DNA of 64,000 bases. Origin: Actinophytocola sp044466355. GTDB lineage: Bacteria > Actinomycetota > Actinomycetes > Mycobacteriales > Pseudonocardiaceae. A program made the translations under genes and the position numbers. The DNA is taken from contig NZ_JBITMQ010000005.1 of the NCBI RefSeq assembly GCF_044466355.1, positions 1 through 64,000 of the forward strand. The letters run 5' to 3'. Positions 33,470-42,353 of the stretch are shown here, piece after piece. The first letter of the stretch is position 1; every line of letters begins with the position of its first letter. Below the pieces are notes generated by a model. That model was not told the DNA's origin and ran no database searches. It saw only the letters and a program-made list of their open reading frames with translations.

Positions 33470-34566
33470 GCGCCGCGGTCGACGACACGCTGCTCGACGA
33501 CACCAGCAGGCTGTCCGACGTCGACGTCGAGGGGCTGCTGCCCGCGGCGGCGCGGGCGGGTGCGCAGGTCCGCGCCACGCTGGAGACGGGCCGGGAGGCG
33601 GGCATCGAGCGGCTGGCGGGGCACCGTCCGCGCGCACTCGTGCTGCTCACCCGGCCGGGGCTCGGCCCGCACGCGGCGAAGCTGCTGATGATGCTGCTCG
33701 GCCGCGCGTGCCCGGTGCCGGTGGTGCTGACCGACACGGCGCCGCCGTGGCTGGGTCCGCTGGACGTGGTGGTCGCGCACACCGACGACGCCGGTGACAC
33801 CGAGCTGGCCGAGTCGATCGACCGGGCGGGCCGGTACGGCGCGGGGGTCGTGCTGACCGCGCCGGAGGACGGTCCGGTGGCCGCCGCCGCGGCGGGCAAG
33901 GCCGTGCTGATCACGCCGCGGGTGCCGGTGCCGCCGGGGTTCGGGTTCCCGCGCGCGCTCGCCGCGGGGCTGCTGACCGCGACCACCCTGGAGCTGCTGC
34001 GCACCGACCTCGACATGGTCGCCGACGAGCTGGACCGCGAGGCGGAACGCGACCACGTGCAGCACGAGTCGTTCGTGAACCCGGCGAAGGCGCTCGCGCT
34101 GCGGCTGGCCGAGCGCACGCCGCTGCTGTGGGGCCTCGACGACGTCGCGACCGGCGTCGCCTGGTACGCCGCGCAGGTCCTCGCCACCCACACCGACGTG
34201 GTGTGCGACGTGGCCGCCTACCCGCAGGCCGCGAGCCGTACGGCGTTGCACCGGGCCGCCGCGCAGGCCGCGTCGGGCACCGACATCTTCGCCGACCCGG
34301 ACGACCTCGACCCGTCGGCGGCGTCGCCGCTGCGGGCGTTCCTGCTGGCCGTCAGCGCGCTGCCGACCGATCCGACGCGCAGGCTGGCCGCCGACATGCT
34401 GCCGGACGCGGACCTGATCGCGCCCGCCGAGGAGATCACGGCCGACATGACCGCGTGCGCCGCGGTGCTCGCGCTGCGGTTCCAGCTCGCCGCCCTGTAC
34501 CTGGGCTTCGCGGCAGGTACCACGGGAGGCAACACCCGCTACGCGCCCGCACGGCCGAGGGAGTGA
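33466..34566 (+). CDS. SIS-domain-like phosphosugar isomerase family protein (Rv3256c-like)
   Basis: The 366-residue actinobacterial protein lies between Trm112 and manA, as Rv3256c does. The central region (ALVLLTRPGLGPHAAKLL and later GLDDVATGVAWYAAQVLA) looks like the two alpha/beta SIS halves of bifunctional phosphoglucose/phosphomannose isomerases, with the glycine-rich phosphate loops eroded. It may bind phosphosugars or regulate the mannose branch; isomerase activity is not assured. The GTG start overlaps the upstream stop, and its own stop overlaps manA. Confidence 0.8.
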   Translation: MSAAVDDTLLDDTSRLSDVDVEGLLPAAARAGAQVRATLETGREAGIERLAGHRPRALVLLTRPGLGPHAAKLLMMLLGRACPVPVVLTDTAPPWLGPLDVVVAHTDDAGDTELAESIDRAGRYGAGVVLTAPEDGPVAAAAAGKAVLITPRVPVPPGFGFPRALAAGLLTATTLELLRTDLDMVADELDREAERDHVQHESFVNPAKALALRLAERTPLLWGLDDVATGVAWYAAQVLATHTDVVCDVAAYPQAASRTALHRAAAQAASGTDIFADPDDLDPSAASPLRAFLLAVSALPTDPTRRLAADMLPDADLIAPAEEITADMTACAAVLALRFQLAALYLGFAAGTTGGNTRYAPARPRE

Positions 34567-35774
34567 GCGTGGAGCTGCTGGAAAACCCCGTACGGCCCTA
34601 CGCGTGGGGCTCGCGGACCACCATCGCCGACCTGCTCGGCAGGCCGGTGCCCGCGCCGCACCCGGAGGCCGAGCTGTGGATGGGCGCCCACCCCGGGGAC
34701 CCGTCGCGGGTCGGGGGCGAGACGCTGGTCGACGTGCTGGCGAAGGACCCGGCCGGTCAGCTGGGCGCCGACGTGGCGGCCCGTTGGGACGGCAGGTTGC
34801 CGTTCCTGATGAAGGTGCTGGCCGCGGAGGAGCCGCTCAGCCTGCAGGCGCACCCGTCGGCCGAACAGGCCGCCGAGGGCTACGCCCGCGAGGAGAAGCA
34901 GGGCGTCCCGCGTGACGCGGCGACCCGCAACTACCCGGACCCGACGCCGAAACCCGAGCTGGTGTGCGCGCTGACCGAGTTCGACGCGCTGGCCGGGTTC
35001 CGCGACCCGCACCGCACGGTCGAGCTGCTGCGCGCGGTGGAGACGCCGGGCATGTCGCCGTACGTGGAGCTGCTCGCGGCGGACCCGAACCGCGAGGGCC
35101 TGCGCGCGTTGTTCACGACGTGGATCACGCTGCCGCAGCCCGCGATCGACGCGCTGCTGCCGGAGCTGCTGGACGAGTGCGTGCGGCACGTCAAGGACCA
35201 CGGCCCGTTCGAGCTGGAGTGCCGCACGGCGCTGGAGCTGGGCGAGAGCTACCCGGGTGACGCGGGCGTGCTGGCCGCGCTGCTGTTGAACCGGCTGGTC
35301 CTCGGGCCGGGCGAGGCGATCTTCCTGCCCGCCGGGAACCTGCACGCGTACCTGCGTGGCACCGCGCTGGAGATCCTCGCGAACTCCGACAACGTGCTGC
35401 GCGGCGGCCTCACCCCCAAGCACGTGGACGTGCCGGAACTGCTGCGGGTGCTGGACTTCGGGTACGGCGACATGACCGTGACGACCGGCGAGCGGAACGG
35501 CGCGCGCAACGTCTACCGGACGACCGCCCCGGAGTTCGAACTGTCCCGCCTGGAGTGGCGGGAAAGCGACACCACCCCGGTGACACTCCCAGCGGGCACC
35601 CCCCGCATCGTGGTCACCACCGAAGGCGAACTCACCGCGAACACCAACGCGCAGAAGCTCACACTGCCAAGAGGCCAGGCGGTCTGGATCCCGGCCGACG
35701 ACCCAGAAGTAACCCTGACCCCGGCAACCCCCGGCGCCCAGGCCTTCGCAGCCACCCCAGGCCACCTCCCCTAA
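34563..35774 (+). CDS. manA: Mannose-6-phosphate isomerase, class I
   Basis: The 403-residue zinc enzyme interconverts fructose-6-phosphate and mannose-6-phosphate. It has NPVRPYAWGSRT at the N-terminus, the metal-binding SLQAHPSAEQA (Gln and His), PELVCALTEFDALAGF, LPAGNLHAY (His) and NVLRGGLTPKHVD. Together with ManB and ManC it gives the full route to GDP-mannose in this window. The GTG start overlaps the preceding stop by four bases, so the four genes manB to manA are tightly coupled. A second GTG two codons later is an alternative. Confidence 0.95.
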   Translation: MSVELLENPVRPYAWGSRTTIADLLGRPVPAPHPEAELWMGAHPGDPSRVGGETLVDVLAKDPAGQLGADVAARWDGRLPFLMKVLAAEEPLSLQAHPSAEQAAEGYAREEKQGVPRDAATRNYPDPTPKPELVCALTEFDALAGFRDPHRTVELLRAVETPGMSPYVELLAADPNREGLRALFTTWITLPQPAIDALLPELLDECVRHVKDHGPFELECRTALELGESYPGDAGVLAALLLNRLVLGPGEAIFLPAGNLHAYLRGTALEILANSDNVLRGGLTPKHVDVPELLRVLDFGYGDMTVTTGERNGARNVYRTTAPEFELSRLEWRESDTTPVTLPAGTPRIVVTTEGELTANTNAQKLTLPRGQAVWIPADDPEVTLTPATPGAQAFAATPGHLP

Positions 35775-35785
35775 CCCCAAACCCC

Positions 35786-36157
35786 CGCGAGTCGCGCTCG
35801 GAAACACCGCGAGTCGCGCGCCAGAACACCGCGAGTCGCGCGCCAGAACACCGCGAGTCGCGCGCCCACGCATACCGAGTTGTCGGTTTTGTGGACAAGC
35901 ACACCCCCGCCCCCCCCACAAAAACACAACCACGGCTGGGATTACACGCGACTACCCCAGNNNNNNNNNNGGCGCGGGCACCCGCCGTCCGCGGCGGCGC
36001 CCTCCCGCCCGTCCGCTCTGTGGTCGTCGCCCCCCCCCCCCCCCCCCCCCCCCCCCCCCACAACTCGTTGTGTCCGAAAACGCGACTCGCGGTGTCTGGG
36101 AACGCGACTCGCGGTGTTTGGGGGCGCGACTCGCGGTGTTCTGGGGCGTGACTCGCG
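35786..36157. repeat. Large inverted array of 22-base repeats around an assembly gap
   Basis: Four direct copies of CGCGAGTCGCG start at 35786, 35808, 35830 and 35852, exactly 22 bases apart. Four complementary copies (CGCGACTCGCG, the last with one change) start at 36081, 36103, 36125 and 36147, again 22 bases apart. Inner ACCGAGTTGT (left) and ACAACTCGTTGTGT (right) extend the pairing. The whole is a 372-base inverted repeat between manA and the CDF gene, related to the elements at 30494-30811. Its centre holds ten Ns and a C homopolymer. Confidence 0.88.
35961..36059. other. Assembly gap (10 N) and 30-base C homopolymer
   Basis: Ns fill 35961-35970. An uninterrupted run of C covers 36030-36059. 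Both sit in the loop of the large inverted repeat and are probably artefacts of sequencing through a stable hairpin. Sequence between about 35895 and 36059 should not be trusted, and its true length is unknown. Confidence 0.85.
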
Positions 36158-36252
36158 GGTGAATCGGGGCGGGTGGTGAGACAGGGGGCGGGGGAAGTCT
36201 CTAGGCTGCTGTCGGCTTTGTGGCAATTCCGACCTGGCATGAGGAGCGAACG

Positions 36253-37173
36253 GTGAGCGCAGGGGGCGGTACCAAGGCGATTCTCGCGGCGTTGGGGGCG
36301 AACGCCGGGATCGCGGTGGCCAAGTTCGTCGGGTTCGCGATCACCGGGGCGTCGTCGATGCTCGCGGAGGCCGTGCACTCGGTGGCGGACACCTCGAACC
36401 AGGGCCTGCTGCTGCTCGGGCAGAAGACGTCCCAGCGCAAGGCCACCAAGGATCACCCGTTCGGTTACGGCCGCGACCGGTACTTCTACTCGTTCATCGT
36501 CGCGCTGATGCTGTTCACCCTCGGGTCCGCGTTCGCGATCTACGAGGGCATCCACAAGCTGCAGCACCCCGAGCCGCTGACGTCGCCGCTCGTCGCGGTC
36601 GTCATCCTGGTCGTCGCGATCGGCCTGGAGACCTACAGCTTCCGCACGGCGATCGTCGAGTCCCGCAAGATCAAGGGCGACGTCGGCTGGTGGGGCTTCA
36701 TCCGCCAGTCCCGCACGCCCGAACTGCCGGTCGTGCTGCTGGAGGACGCGGGCGCCCTGTTCGGTCTCGTGTTCGCGCTGTTCGGCGTCGGCCTGGCGGT
36801 CATCACCGGCGACCCGGTGTGGGACGGCATCGGCACGCTCATGATCGGCGCGCTGCTCGGTGTGATCGCCGTCATCCTGATCATCGAGATGAAGAGCCTC
36901 CTGATCGGCGAGGGCGCCACGAACACCGAGCTCGACCGGATCGAGAACGCCATCGCGGGCGGCCGCGTGCAGCGCCTGATCCACATCCGCACGCAGTACA
37001 TCGGCCCGGACGAGCTGCTGGTCGCGGCCAAGATCGCGCTCGAGCCGGGCCTGCCGCTCGCGGACGTGGCGAGCGAGATCGACGCGGCGGAGCAGCGCAT
37101 CCGCGAGAGCGTGCCGGCGGCCCGCCTCATCTACCTCGAGCCCGACCTGGACCGCACGCCCGCCAACACCTGA
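36253..37173 (+). CDS. Cation diffusion facilitator family transporter
   Basis: The 306-residue membrane protein exports divalent metal ions by proton antiport. It has the CDF signature with SMLAEAVHSVADTSNQ in helix 2 (metal-site His and Asp), about six helices to residue 215, LLEDAGAL in helix 5 and a cytoplasmic C-terminal domain (about 220-300). The metal (Zn, Fe or Mn) cannot be assigned safely. GTG 36253 is chosen because gaggag lies 7 bases upstream; an in-frame GTG at 36220 would add 11 residues. Confidence 0.9.
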   Translation: MSAGGGTKAILAALGANAGIAVAKFVGFAITGASSMLAEAVHSVADTSNQGLLLLGQKTSQRKATKDHPFGYGRDRYFYSFIVALMLFTLGSAFAIYEGIHKLQHPEPLTSPLVAVVILVVAIGLETYSFRTAIVESRKIKGDVGWWGFIRQSRTPELPVVLLEDAGALFGLVFALFGVGLAVITGDPVWDGIGTLMIGALLGVIAVILIIEMKSLLIGEGATNTELDRIENAIAGGRVQRLIHIRTQYIGPDELLVAAKIALEPGLPLADVASEIDAAEQRIRESVPAARLIYLEPDLDRTPANT

Positions 37174-37231
37174 GCCCGATCCGGCGTTATCGTCAGCTGT
37201 CGGAGCTGACGGTGATCGGGAGGGGTGTGAC

Positions 37232-38716
37232 GTGCCGAGGTCGGGGTTGGCGCGGACGAAATCGGTCGAGCAGTCCATCAAGGACACCGACGAGCCGGGT
37301 TCCCGGCTGAGGAAGAACCTCAGCGCGTGGGACCTCACGGTGTTCGGCGTCGCGGTCGTCATCGGCGCGGGCATCTTCACGCTGACCGCCCGCACGGCCG
37401 GTGACCTGACGGGCCCGTCGATCTCGCTCGCGTTCGTGCTCGCGGCGGTCGCCTGCGGGCTCGCCGCGCTGTGCTACGCGGAGTTCGCGTCGACGGTGCC
37501 GGTCGCGGGCAGCGCGTACACGTTCTCGTACGCGACGTTCGGCGAGTTCGTCGCGTGGATCATCGGCTGGGACCTGGTGCTGGAGTTCGCGGTCGGCTCG
37601 GCCGCGGTCGCCACCGGCTGGTCGGAGTACCTGCGCACGGTGCTGGCGTACATGTTCGGCGACGGCGTGACGACGTCGTTCGACGTCGGCGGTGTCACCG
37701 TCAACTGGGGCGCGCTGCTGCTGGTGGTCGTGCTGACGTTCCTGCTGGCGGCGGGCACGAAGCTGTCGTCGCGGGTCAGCATGGTGATCACCGCCGTCAA
37801 GGTCGCGATCGTGCTGTTCGTGATCGTCTTCGGCTTCTTCTTCGTCAAGGCCGCGAACTACAGCCCGTACGTGCCCCCCGCCGAGTCGGGCGGCAGCGCG
37901 TCGACGGGCGTCGACCAGACGGTCTTCTCGTGGCTCGCCGGCGGCACCAGCTCGGCGTTCGGCGTGTTCGGTCTGCTGGCCGGCGCGTCGCTGGTCTTCT
38001 TCGCGTTCATCGGCTTCGACGTCGTGGCGACGACCGCCGAGGAGACGAGGAACCCGAAGCACGCGGTGCCGCGCGGCATCCTCGGCTCGCTCGCGATCGT
38101 GACCGTGCTGTACGTGCTGGTGTCGCTGGTGGTGACCGGCATGGTCCGGTACTCGGACCTGGCGACGGGCGAGGACGGCGAGCAGAAGACCCTGGCGACG
38201 GCGTTCGCGCTGAACGACGTGGACTGGGCCGCGAACGTGATCTCGGTCGGTGCGCTCGCGGGCCTGACGACCGTGGTGATGGTCCTGATGCTGGGCCAGG
38301 TCCGCGTGCTGTTCGCCATGTCCCGCGACGGGCTCCTGCCCCGCGCACTGTCCCGCACCGGTGAGCACGGCACCCCGGTCCGGGCGACGATCCTCGTCGG
38401 CGGTCTGGTCGCGGCGGCGGCCACGTTCTTCCCGGCGGGCAAGCTGGAGGAGATGGTGAACGTGGGCACGCTGTTCGCGTTCATCCTGGTGTCGGCGGGC
38501 GTGATGGTGCTGCGCCGCACGCGGCCGGACCTGCCGCGGTCGTTCAAGGTGCCCGCGCTGCCGGTGATCGGCGTGCTCGCGATCCTCGCGTGCCTGTGGC
38601 TGATGCTGAACCTGACGATCCTGACGTGGGTCAGGTTCTTCGTGTGGATGGCGTTGGGCGTGGTCGTGTACTTCGTGTACGGCAGGCGGCACTCGGTGCT
38701 GGGCAAGGAACAGTGA
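37232..38716 (+). CDS. APC family amino-acid permease (cationic type)
   Basis: The 494-residue polytopic protein has about 12-13 helices. SAWDLTVFGVAVVIGAGIFTL in helix 1 contains the GAGIF substrate loop, and FFAFIGFDVVATTAEETRNP is the helix 6 signature of the cationic amino-acid transporter branch. It probably imports lysine/arginine-like amino acids; Rv3253c is the mycobacterial counterpart in the same neighbourhood. The GTG start is 58 bases after the CDF gene. The stop overlaps the MutL-like gene (GTGA). Confidence 0.9.
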   Translation: MPRSGLARTKSVEQSIKDTDEPGSRLRKNLSAWDLTVFGVAVVIGAGIFTLTARTAGDLTGPSISLAFVLAAVACGLAALCYAEFASTVPVAGSAYTFSYATFGEFVAWIIGWDLVLEFAVGSAAVATGWSEYLRTVLAYMFGDGVTTSFDVGGVTVNWGALLLVVVLTFLLAAGTKLSSRVSMVITAVKVAIVLFVIVFGFFFVKAANYSPYVPPAESGGSASTGVDQTVFSWLAGGTSSAFGVFGLLAGASLVFFAFIGFDVVATTAEETRNPKHAVPRGILGSLAIVTVLYVLVSLVVTGMVRYSDLATGEDGEQKTLATAFALNDVDWAANVISVGALAGLTTVVMVLMLGQVRVLFAMSRDGLLPRALSRTGEHGTPVRATILVGGLVAAAATFFPAGKLEEMVNVGTLFAFILVSAGVMVLRRTRPDLPRSFKVPALPVIGVLAILACLWLMLNLTILTWVRFFVWMALGVVVYFVYGRRHSVLGKEQ

Positions 38717-39972
38717 CCTACCTCTGCGTGGACGTGGGGTCCACCTGGACGAAGGCCGCGCTGCTGGCCGAGGACGGCACCCTGCTGGGCACGGCCCAGC
38801 ACGAAACGACCCCGCCGGAGGTGATGAACGGCGTCGCGGCGGTGACCGAGGCGCTGTCGGCCGGGGACGCGACGGTGCTGGCGTGCTCGTCGGCGGGCGG
38901 CGGCCTGCGGCTCGCGGTGGTGGGCCAGGAACGCCTGGTGAGCACGGAAGCGGGCCACCGCGTCGCGTTGTCGGCCGGTGCGAAGGTGGTGCACGTGTCG
39001 GCGGGCGAGCTGTCGAACGTCCACGCGCTGAGAGCGGCCCGCCCGGACGTGGTGCTGCTGGTCGGCGGCACGGACGGCGGCGACGAGAAGGTGTTGCTGC
39101 ACAACGCGACCCGCCTTGCCCGCGCTCGCGTGACGGTGCCGATCGTGTTGGCGGGCAACAAGAACGCCCAACCGGCCGCGTTGTCCATACTGGAGGGACG
39201 CACGGTGGTCCCGACGGACAACGTGCTGCCGGACGTCGGTGAACTGTCGCCGGGCCCGGCGCGCGCGGCGATCCGCGAGGTGTTCCTGTCCCACGTCATC
39301 GGCGGGAAGGGGCTGTCCCGCGGCCCGCGCTTCCGCGACCTGGTGCGCACGGTGACCCCGGATGCCGTGCTGTCGGGCGTCGCGGTCCTCGCGGCCCAGG
39401 AGGAGGACGGCGCGGTCCTGGTGGTCGACGTGGGCGGCGCGACCACCGACGTCTACTCCGCTGTGTCCACAATGGACGACGCACCGTCGAGAACGGTGGC
39501 GCTGCCCGCCGACCGCCGGACGGTGGAGGGCGACATCGGCATGCGGGTGAGCGCGCCCGGCGTGGTCGCGGAAGCCATCGCGGAACGCCTGCTCCCGCCG
39601 GACACCGAGCTGGCGGAGCAGGCCCGCCGCCGCGGCGACAACGTCGACTTCGTCCCGGCGACGGACGAGGAGCGGAACACGGACCTGCGCATCGCCGAAC
39701 TGGCGGCGACGATCGCGATCCGCCGCCATCTGCGGATGATCGACGGCCGGTTGGGGCCGAAGGGTGCGGCGACGCTGGTCCTGTCCGGCGGCGTCTTCCG
39801 CCACGCGACGTCCCTGGCGGGAACGGAAGCAGCGCTGAAACGCAACCTCGGCCCGGTCCTCAAGGACGCTCGGGTGGTGGTCGACCGCGAGGGCCGTCTC
39901 GGCCCGGCAGGCCTGCTGGCACAGGCGGGCCACCACGACACGGCGGCGGCGCTACTTGCCGCCGCCGAGTGA
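38713..39972 (+). CDS. MutL-like ASKHA ATPase (glutamate mutase MutL family)
   Basis: The 419-residue protein of the actin-like ATPase superfamily has the phosphate-1 loop CVDVGSTWTKAALLAEDG and the second loop VVDVGGATTDVYS. VLLVGGTDGGDEKV and VLAGNKNAQPAA are typical of the 'glutamate mutase MutL' family, thought to support adenosylcobalamin-dependent mutases or activation of related enzymes. No mutase subunits are nearby, so its partner is unknown. It is translationally coupled to the permease, and its last 21 bases overlap a convergent membrane-hydrolase gene. Confidence 0.85.
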   Translation: MTYLCVDVGSTWTKAALLAEDGTLLGTAQHETTPPEVMNGVAAVTEALSAGDATVLACSSAGGGLRLAVVGQERLVSTEAGHRVALSAGAKVVHVSAGELSNVHALRAARPDVVLLVGGTDGGDEKVLLHNATRLARARVTVPIVLAGNKNAQPAALSILEGRTVVPTDNVLPDVGELSPGPARAAIREVFLSHVIGGKGLSRGPRFRDLVRTVTPDAVLSGVAVLAAQEEDGAVLVVDVGGATTDVYSAVSTMDDAPSRTVALPADRRTVEGDIGMRVSAPGVVAEAIAERLLPPDTELAEQARRRGDNVDFVPATDEERNTDLRIAELAATIAIRRHLRMIDGRLGPKGAATLVLSGGVFRHATSLAGTEAALKRNLGPVLKDARVVVDREGRLGPAGLLAQAGHHDTAAALLAAAE

Positions 39973-42258
39973 GAACAGCACCGGCGGCTCCGACGGGTCG
40001 AGCCCGGCGGCCATGGCCACGGCCCGGTCCCATTCCGGGTCCGACGCGTAGTTCGCGTGCCGCTGCAGCCCGGGCGTCCACCGCCGCCCGGGCACCGGTG
40101 CCGGCCGCGGGTCCGGCAGCCAGTGATCGAGTCCCAGCACCAGCGCCCCGTGCGGCCCCCGCTCCGCGGCGGCCAACGGGCCAGGCGTCCCGTCCGCCCG
40201 GAAACCCATGCCCAGCAACGAATCCTCGTAGACCTGCCGCCGCCACGTCGACACCGCGCCGCCCAGCGGGTCCGTGCCCCGGCACAACGACCGCCACCGC
40301 GTCCCCAGCTCCGCCGCGAGCGTGCCCATGGCCGAGAACGGCAGCACCGCGGGGAACGCCCGCGTGTACGCCCACTGCAACTGCGACCCGACCGTGACGA
40401 CCCCGATCCGCCTGCGTTCCGGCTCGTTCAACGAGTTCAGCAACCGCGCCGCGGCGACCGCCACCAGCAGGCTGCCGTGGCTCTCGCCGATCAGCACGAC
40501 GCGCGTCCCCGGCTCGGCCAGGTGCGACACGGCCCGCGCGGCCACCTCGGGCGCCACCTTCACGGCATAGCACGGCGGCACGATCGGGTGCGCCTCCCTC
40601 GGCCAGAAGCACGCCAGATCCGCCAGCACCCCCAGCTGCCGCCCGGACTCCGCCGCGCGCGCCGCGTTGTACACCGCGCGCAGCAGGCCGCCCGCGAGCG
40701 CGCCGAGCGCCAGCACGCCGACCGTCGACAGCGGCAGCAACCAGTCGGGCGTCGTGACGAACCGCAGGTAGATCGCCACGGCCGCACCCGCCGCCAGCGC
40801 GCCGGAGCACGCGAGCACCACGTGGTGCAGGTGCTGCCGGAACCACCCGGCCGTCCGCCACTCCCGCACCGGCGAGCCCAGCAGCCGCGCCTCCGCCGAG
40901 TCGATCGACCGCAGCTTGACCAGCGCGAACGGCACCGTCACCAGTGCGACGACCGCACCGAGCACCGCACCGGCGCCCCACAGCATCGTCACCGGCCCGT
41001 ACCCGGCGGGCACCTCCATGCCGTCGGTGCCGAGCAGCTGCCGCACCGCGATGCCGAGGCCCGCACCGAAACCGCCGCCGAGGAGTGCCGCCACCGCGAG
41101 CACCGGCGCCGCCATCCAGCCACCGGCCCACGGCCGCAGCTCCCTCGGCCGGGCGCGCCACTCGCGTCGCGCGACGCGGGCGGCGGGCACCAGCAGCACG
41201 GCGAACACCACGACGACGACGATCAGCGCGGCGGCGATGGACTCCACGGTCTGCTCGGTGGCCGTCAACCGCAGCGGGTCGCGGCTCGCCGCGGCCGCCA
41301 CCACGAGCAGCACGCCGATGAGGTACAGCACCCGGCGGCTCACCCGTCCGAGCGCGCCGCGCAGCCACGCGCCTGCCCTGCCGGGCGTCGCGCCGCGCGG
41401 GTCGTCCAGCAGCAGCACACCGGCGAACGCCACCACCAGCAGGATCAGGGCGAGCGTCCACAACGCGGCGGACAGCGGATCGTGCGGCACCGTGAACACG
41501 CCGCCGAGGGGGAGCAGCGCGACCGTCGCCAGCGCCGCCACCAGGTGGAGCGCCCGCAACGTCGGCGTGTCGGGGTCGGCGACCAGGTTCGTGCCGGGGA
41601 GCTGGACGCGCGCGTTGGGCGGGGTCGGCGGCGGGTTGCCCGGGTTGGACCCGGCGTCGACCTCCCACGCGACACAGGAGATGCGGTGCAGCACGTAGAT
41701 CGTCAACAGCACGGGGAGCAGCCCGATCGCCGGGCGCACCAGGTACGTCTCCCGCAGCCAGTCCGGCACCGTGCCCGCGAGACACGGCGAGCCTGGCGCG
41801 AGGCACTGTGCCGCGAGCAGGTCGAGGCTCACCACCGCGGCCTGCGTGACGAGCAGGACGGTGAGAAGCACGGCGGCGAGCCGCAGTAGCGTCCGGCAGG
41901 CGACGCCCAGACCACGTGCCATGCGGTGCCCGCTGGGGATGGGCGGCAGCATCCAGTGCGCGACGTTGGCGAGGGCGAAGGGGAACAGCACCGCCCACGC
42001 GGCCTTGGCCCAGCCGCCCGAGGTCATGCCGCCCCAGGCGTAGCCCTCGACGACTCGCGGGATCGACTGTCCCTCGGCGCGCAGCATCGGCCCCGGCGCG
42101 GGACGCAGGAGGCGGTCGGCGGGCTGGACGATCCGGCCGAGGCCGTCGCCCGCCACGTCGACGGCGGCGACGGACGAGACCAGTGACTCCGGCCTGGTGC
42201 CCATCACCCCGTGCACACGCAGCTCGACGACGCGGGTGTCCGGCCCGGGCGGCAACAA
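39952..42258 (-). CDS. Polytopic membrane protein with alpha/beta-hydrolase (lipase-like) domain
   Basis: The 768-residue protein begins with VVELRVHGVMGT, an HG oxyanion-like motif, followed by around ten transmembrane helices (about 85-520). A soluble C-terminal domain contains GESHGS at residues 591-596, a G-x-S-x-G nucleophile elbow. It may be a membrane-bound lipase/esterase with the hydrolase fold split by the membrane region. TTG 42258 has an ideal SD (aaaggagg, 6-base spacing); GTG 42288 would add ten residues. The function and substrate are unknown. It is divergent from ahcY. Confidence 0.75.
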   Translation of the reverse strand: MLPPGPDTRVVELRVHGVMGTRPESLVSSVAAVDVAGDGLGRIVQPADRLLRPAPGPMLRAEGQSIPRVVEGYAWGGMTSGGWAKAAWAVLFPFALANVAHWMLPPIPSGHRMARGLGVACRTLLRLAAVLLTVLLVTQAAVVSLDLLAAQCLAPGSPCLAGTVPDWLRETYLVRPAIGLLPVLLTIYVLHRISCVAWEVDAGSNPGNPPPTPPNARVQLPGTNLVADPDTPTLRALHLVAALATVALLPLGGVFTVPHDPLSAALWTLALILLVVAFAGVLLLDDPRGATPGRAGAWLRGALGRVSRRVLYLIGVLLVVAAAASRDPLRLTATEQTVESIAAALIVVVVVFAVLLVPAARVARREWRARPRELRPWAGGWMAAPVLAVAALLGGGFGAGLGIAVRQLLGTDGMEVPAGYGPVTMLWGAGAVLGAVVALVTVPFALVKLRSIDSAEARLLGSPVREWRTAGWFRQHLHHVVLACSGALAAGAAVAIYLRFVTTPDWLLPLSTVGVLALGALAGGLLRAVYNAARAAESGRQLGVLADLACFWPREAHPIVPPCYAVKVAPEVAARAVSHLAEPGTRVVLIGESHGSLLVAVAAARLLNSLNEPERRRIGVVTVGSQLQWAYTRAFPAVLPFSAMGTLAAELGTRWRSLCRGTDPLGGAVSTWRRQVYEDSLLGMGFRADGTPGPLAAAERGPHGALVLGLDHWLPDPRPAPVPGRRWTPGLQRHANYASDPEWDRAVAMAAGLDPSEPPVLFSLGGGK

Positions 42259-42353
42259 CCGGCGCCTCCTTTCAGGCTCGATGACCACTCCAGTCGATCA
42301 ACTGTTGGTAACGGTAGTGTTCTGGAGGCAATTGAGTTTGGAGGATGCACGGG

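Noticed and set aside
35786..35870. Direct 22-base repeats as a CRISPR array
   Set aside because: The repeat core is 11 bases, the 'spacers' are near-identical, the array is mirrored by inverted copies, and no cas genes are in the window.
35930..35960. Short stretch GGCTGGGATTACA resembling a primate Alu element
   Set aside because: Only about 13 bases match, next to an assembly gap. It could be contamination or chance and is too short to call; noted only as a reason to distrust the gap region.
42289..42353. SAH or SAM riboswitch before ahcY
   Set aside because: The gap is only about 65-95 bases, and I could not find the conserved pseudoknot or stem arrangement of these riboswitches.
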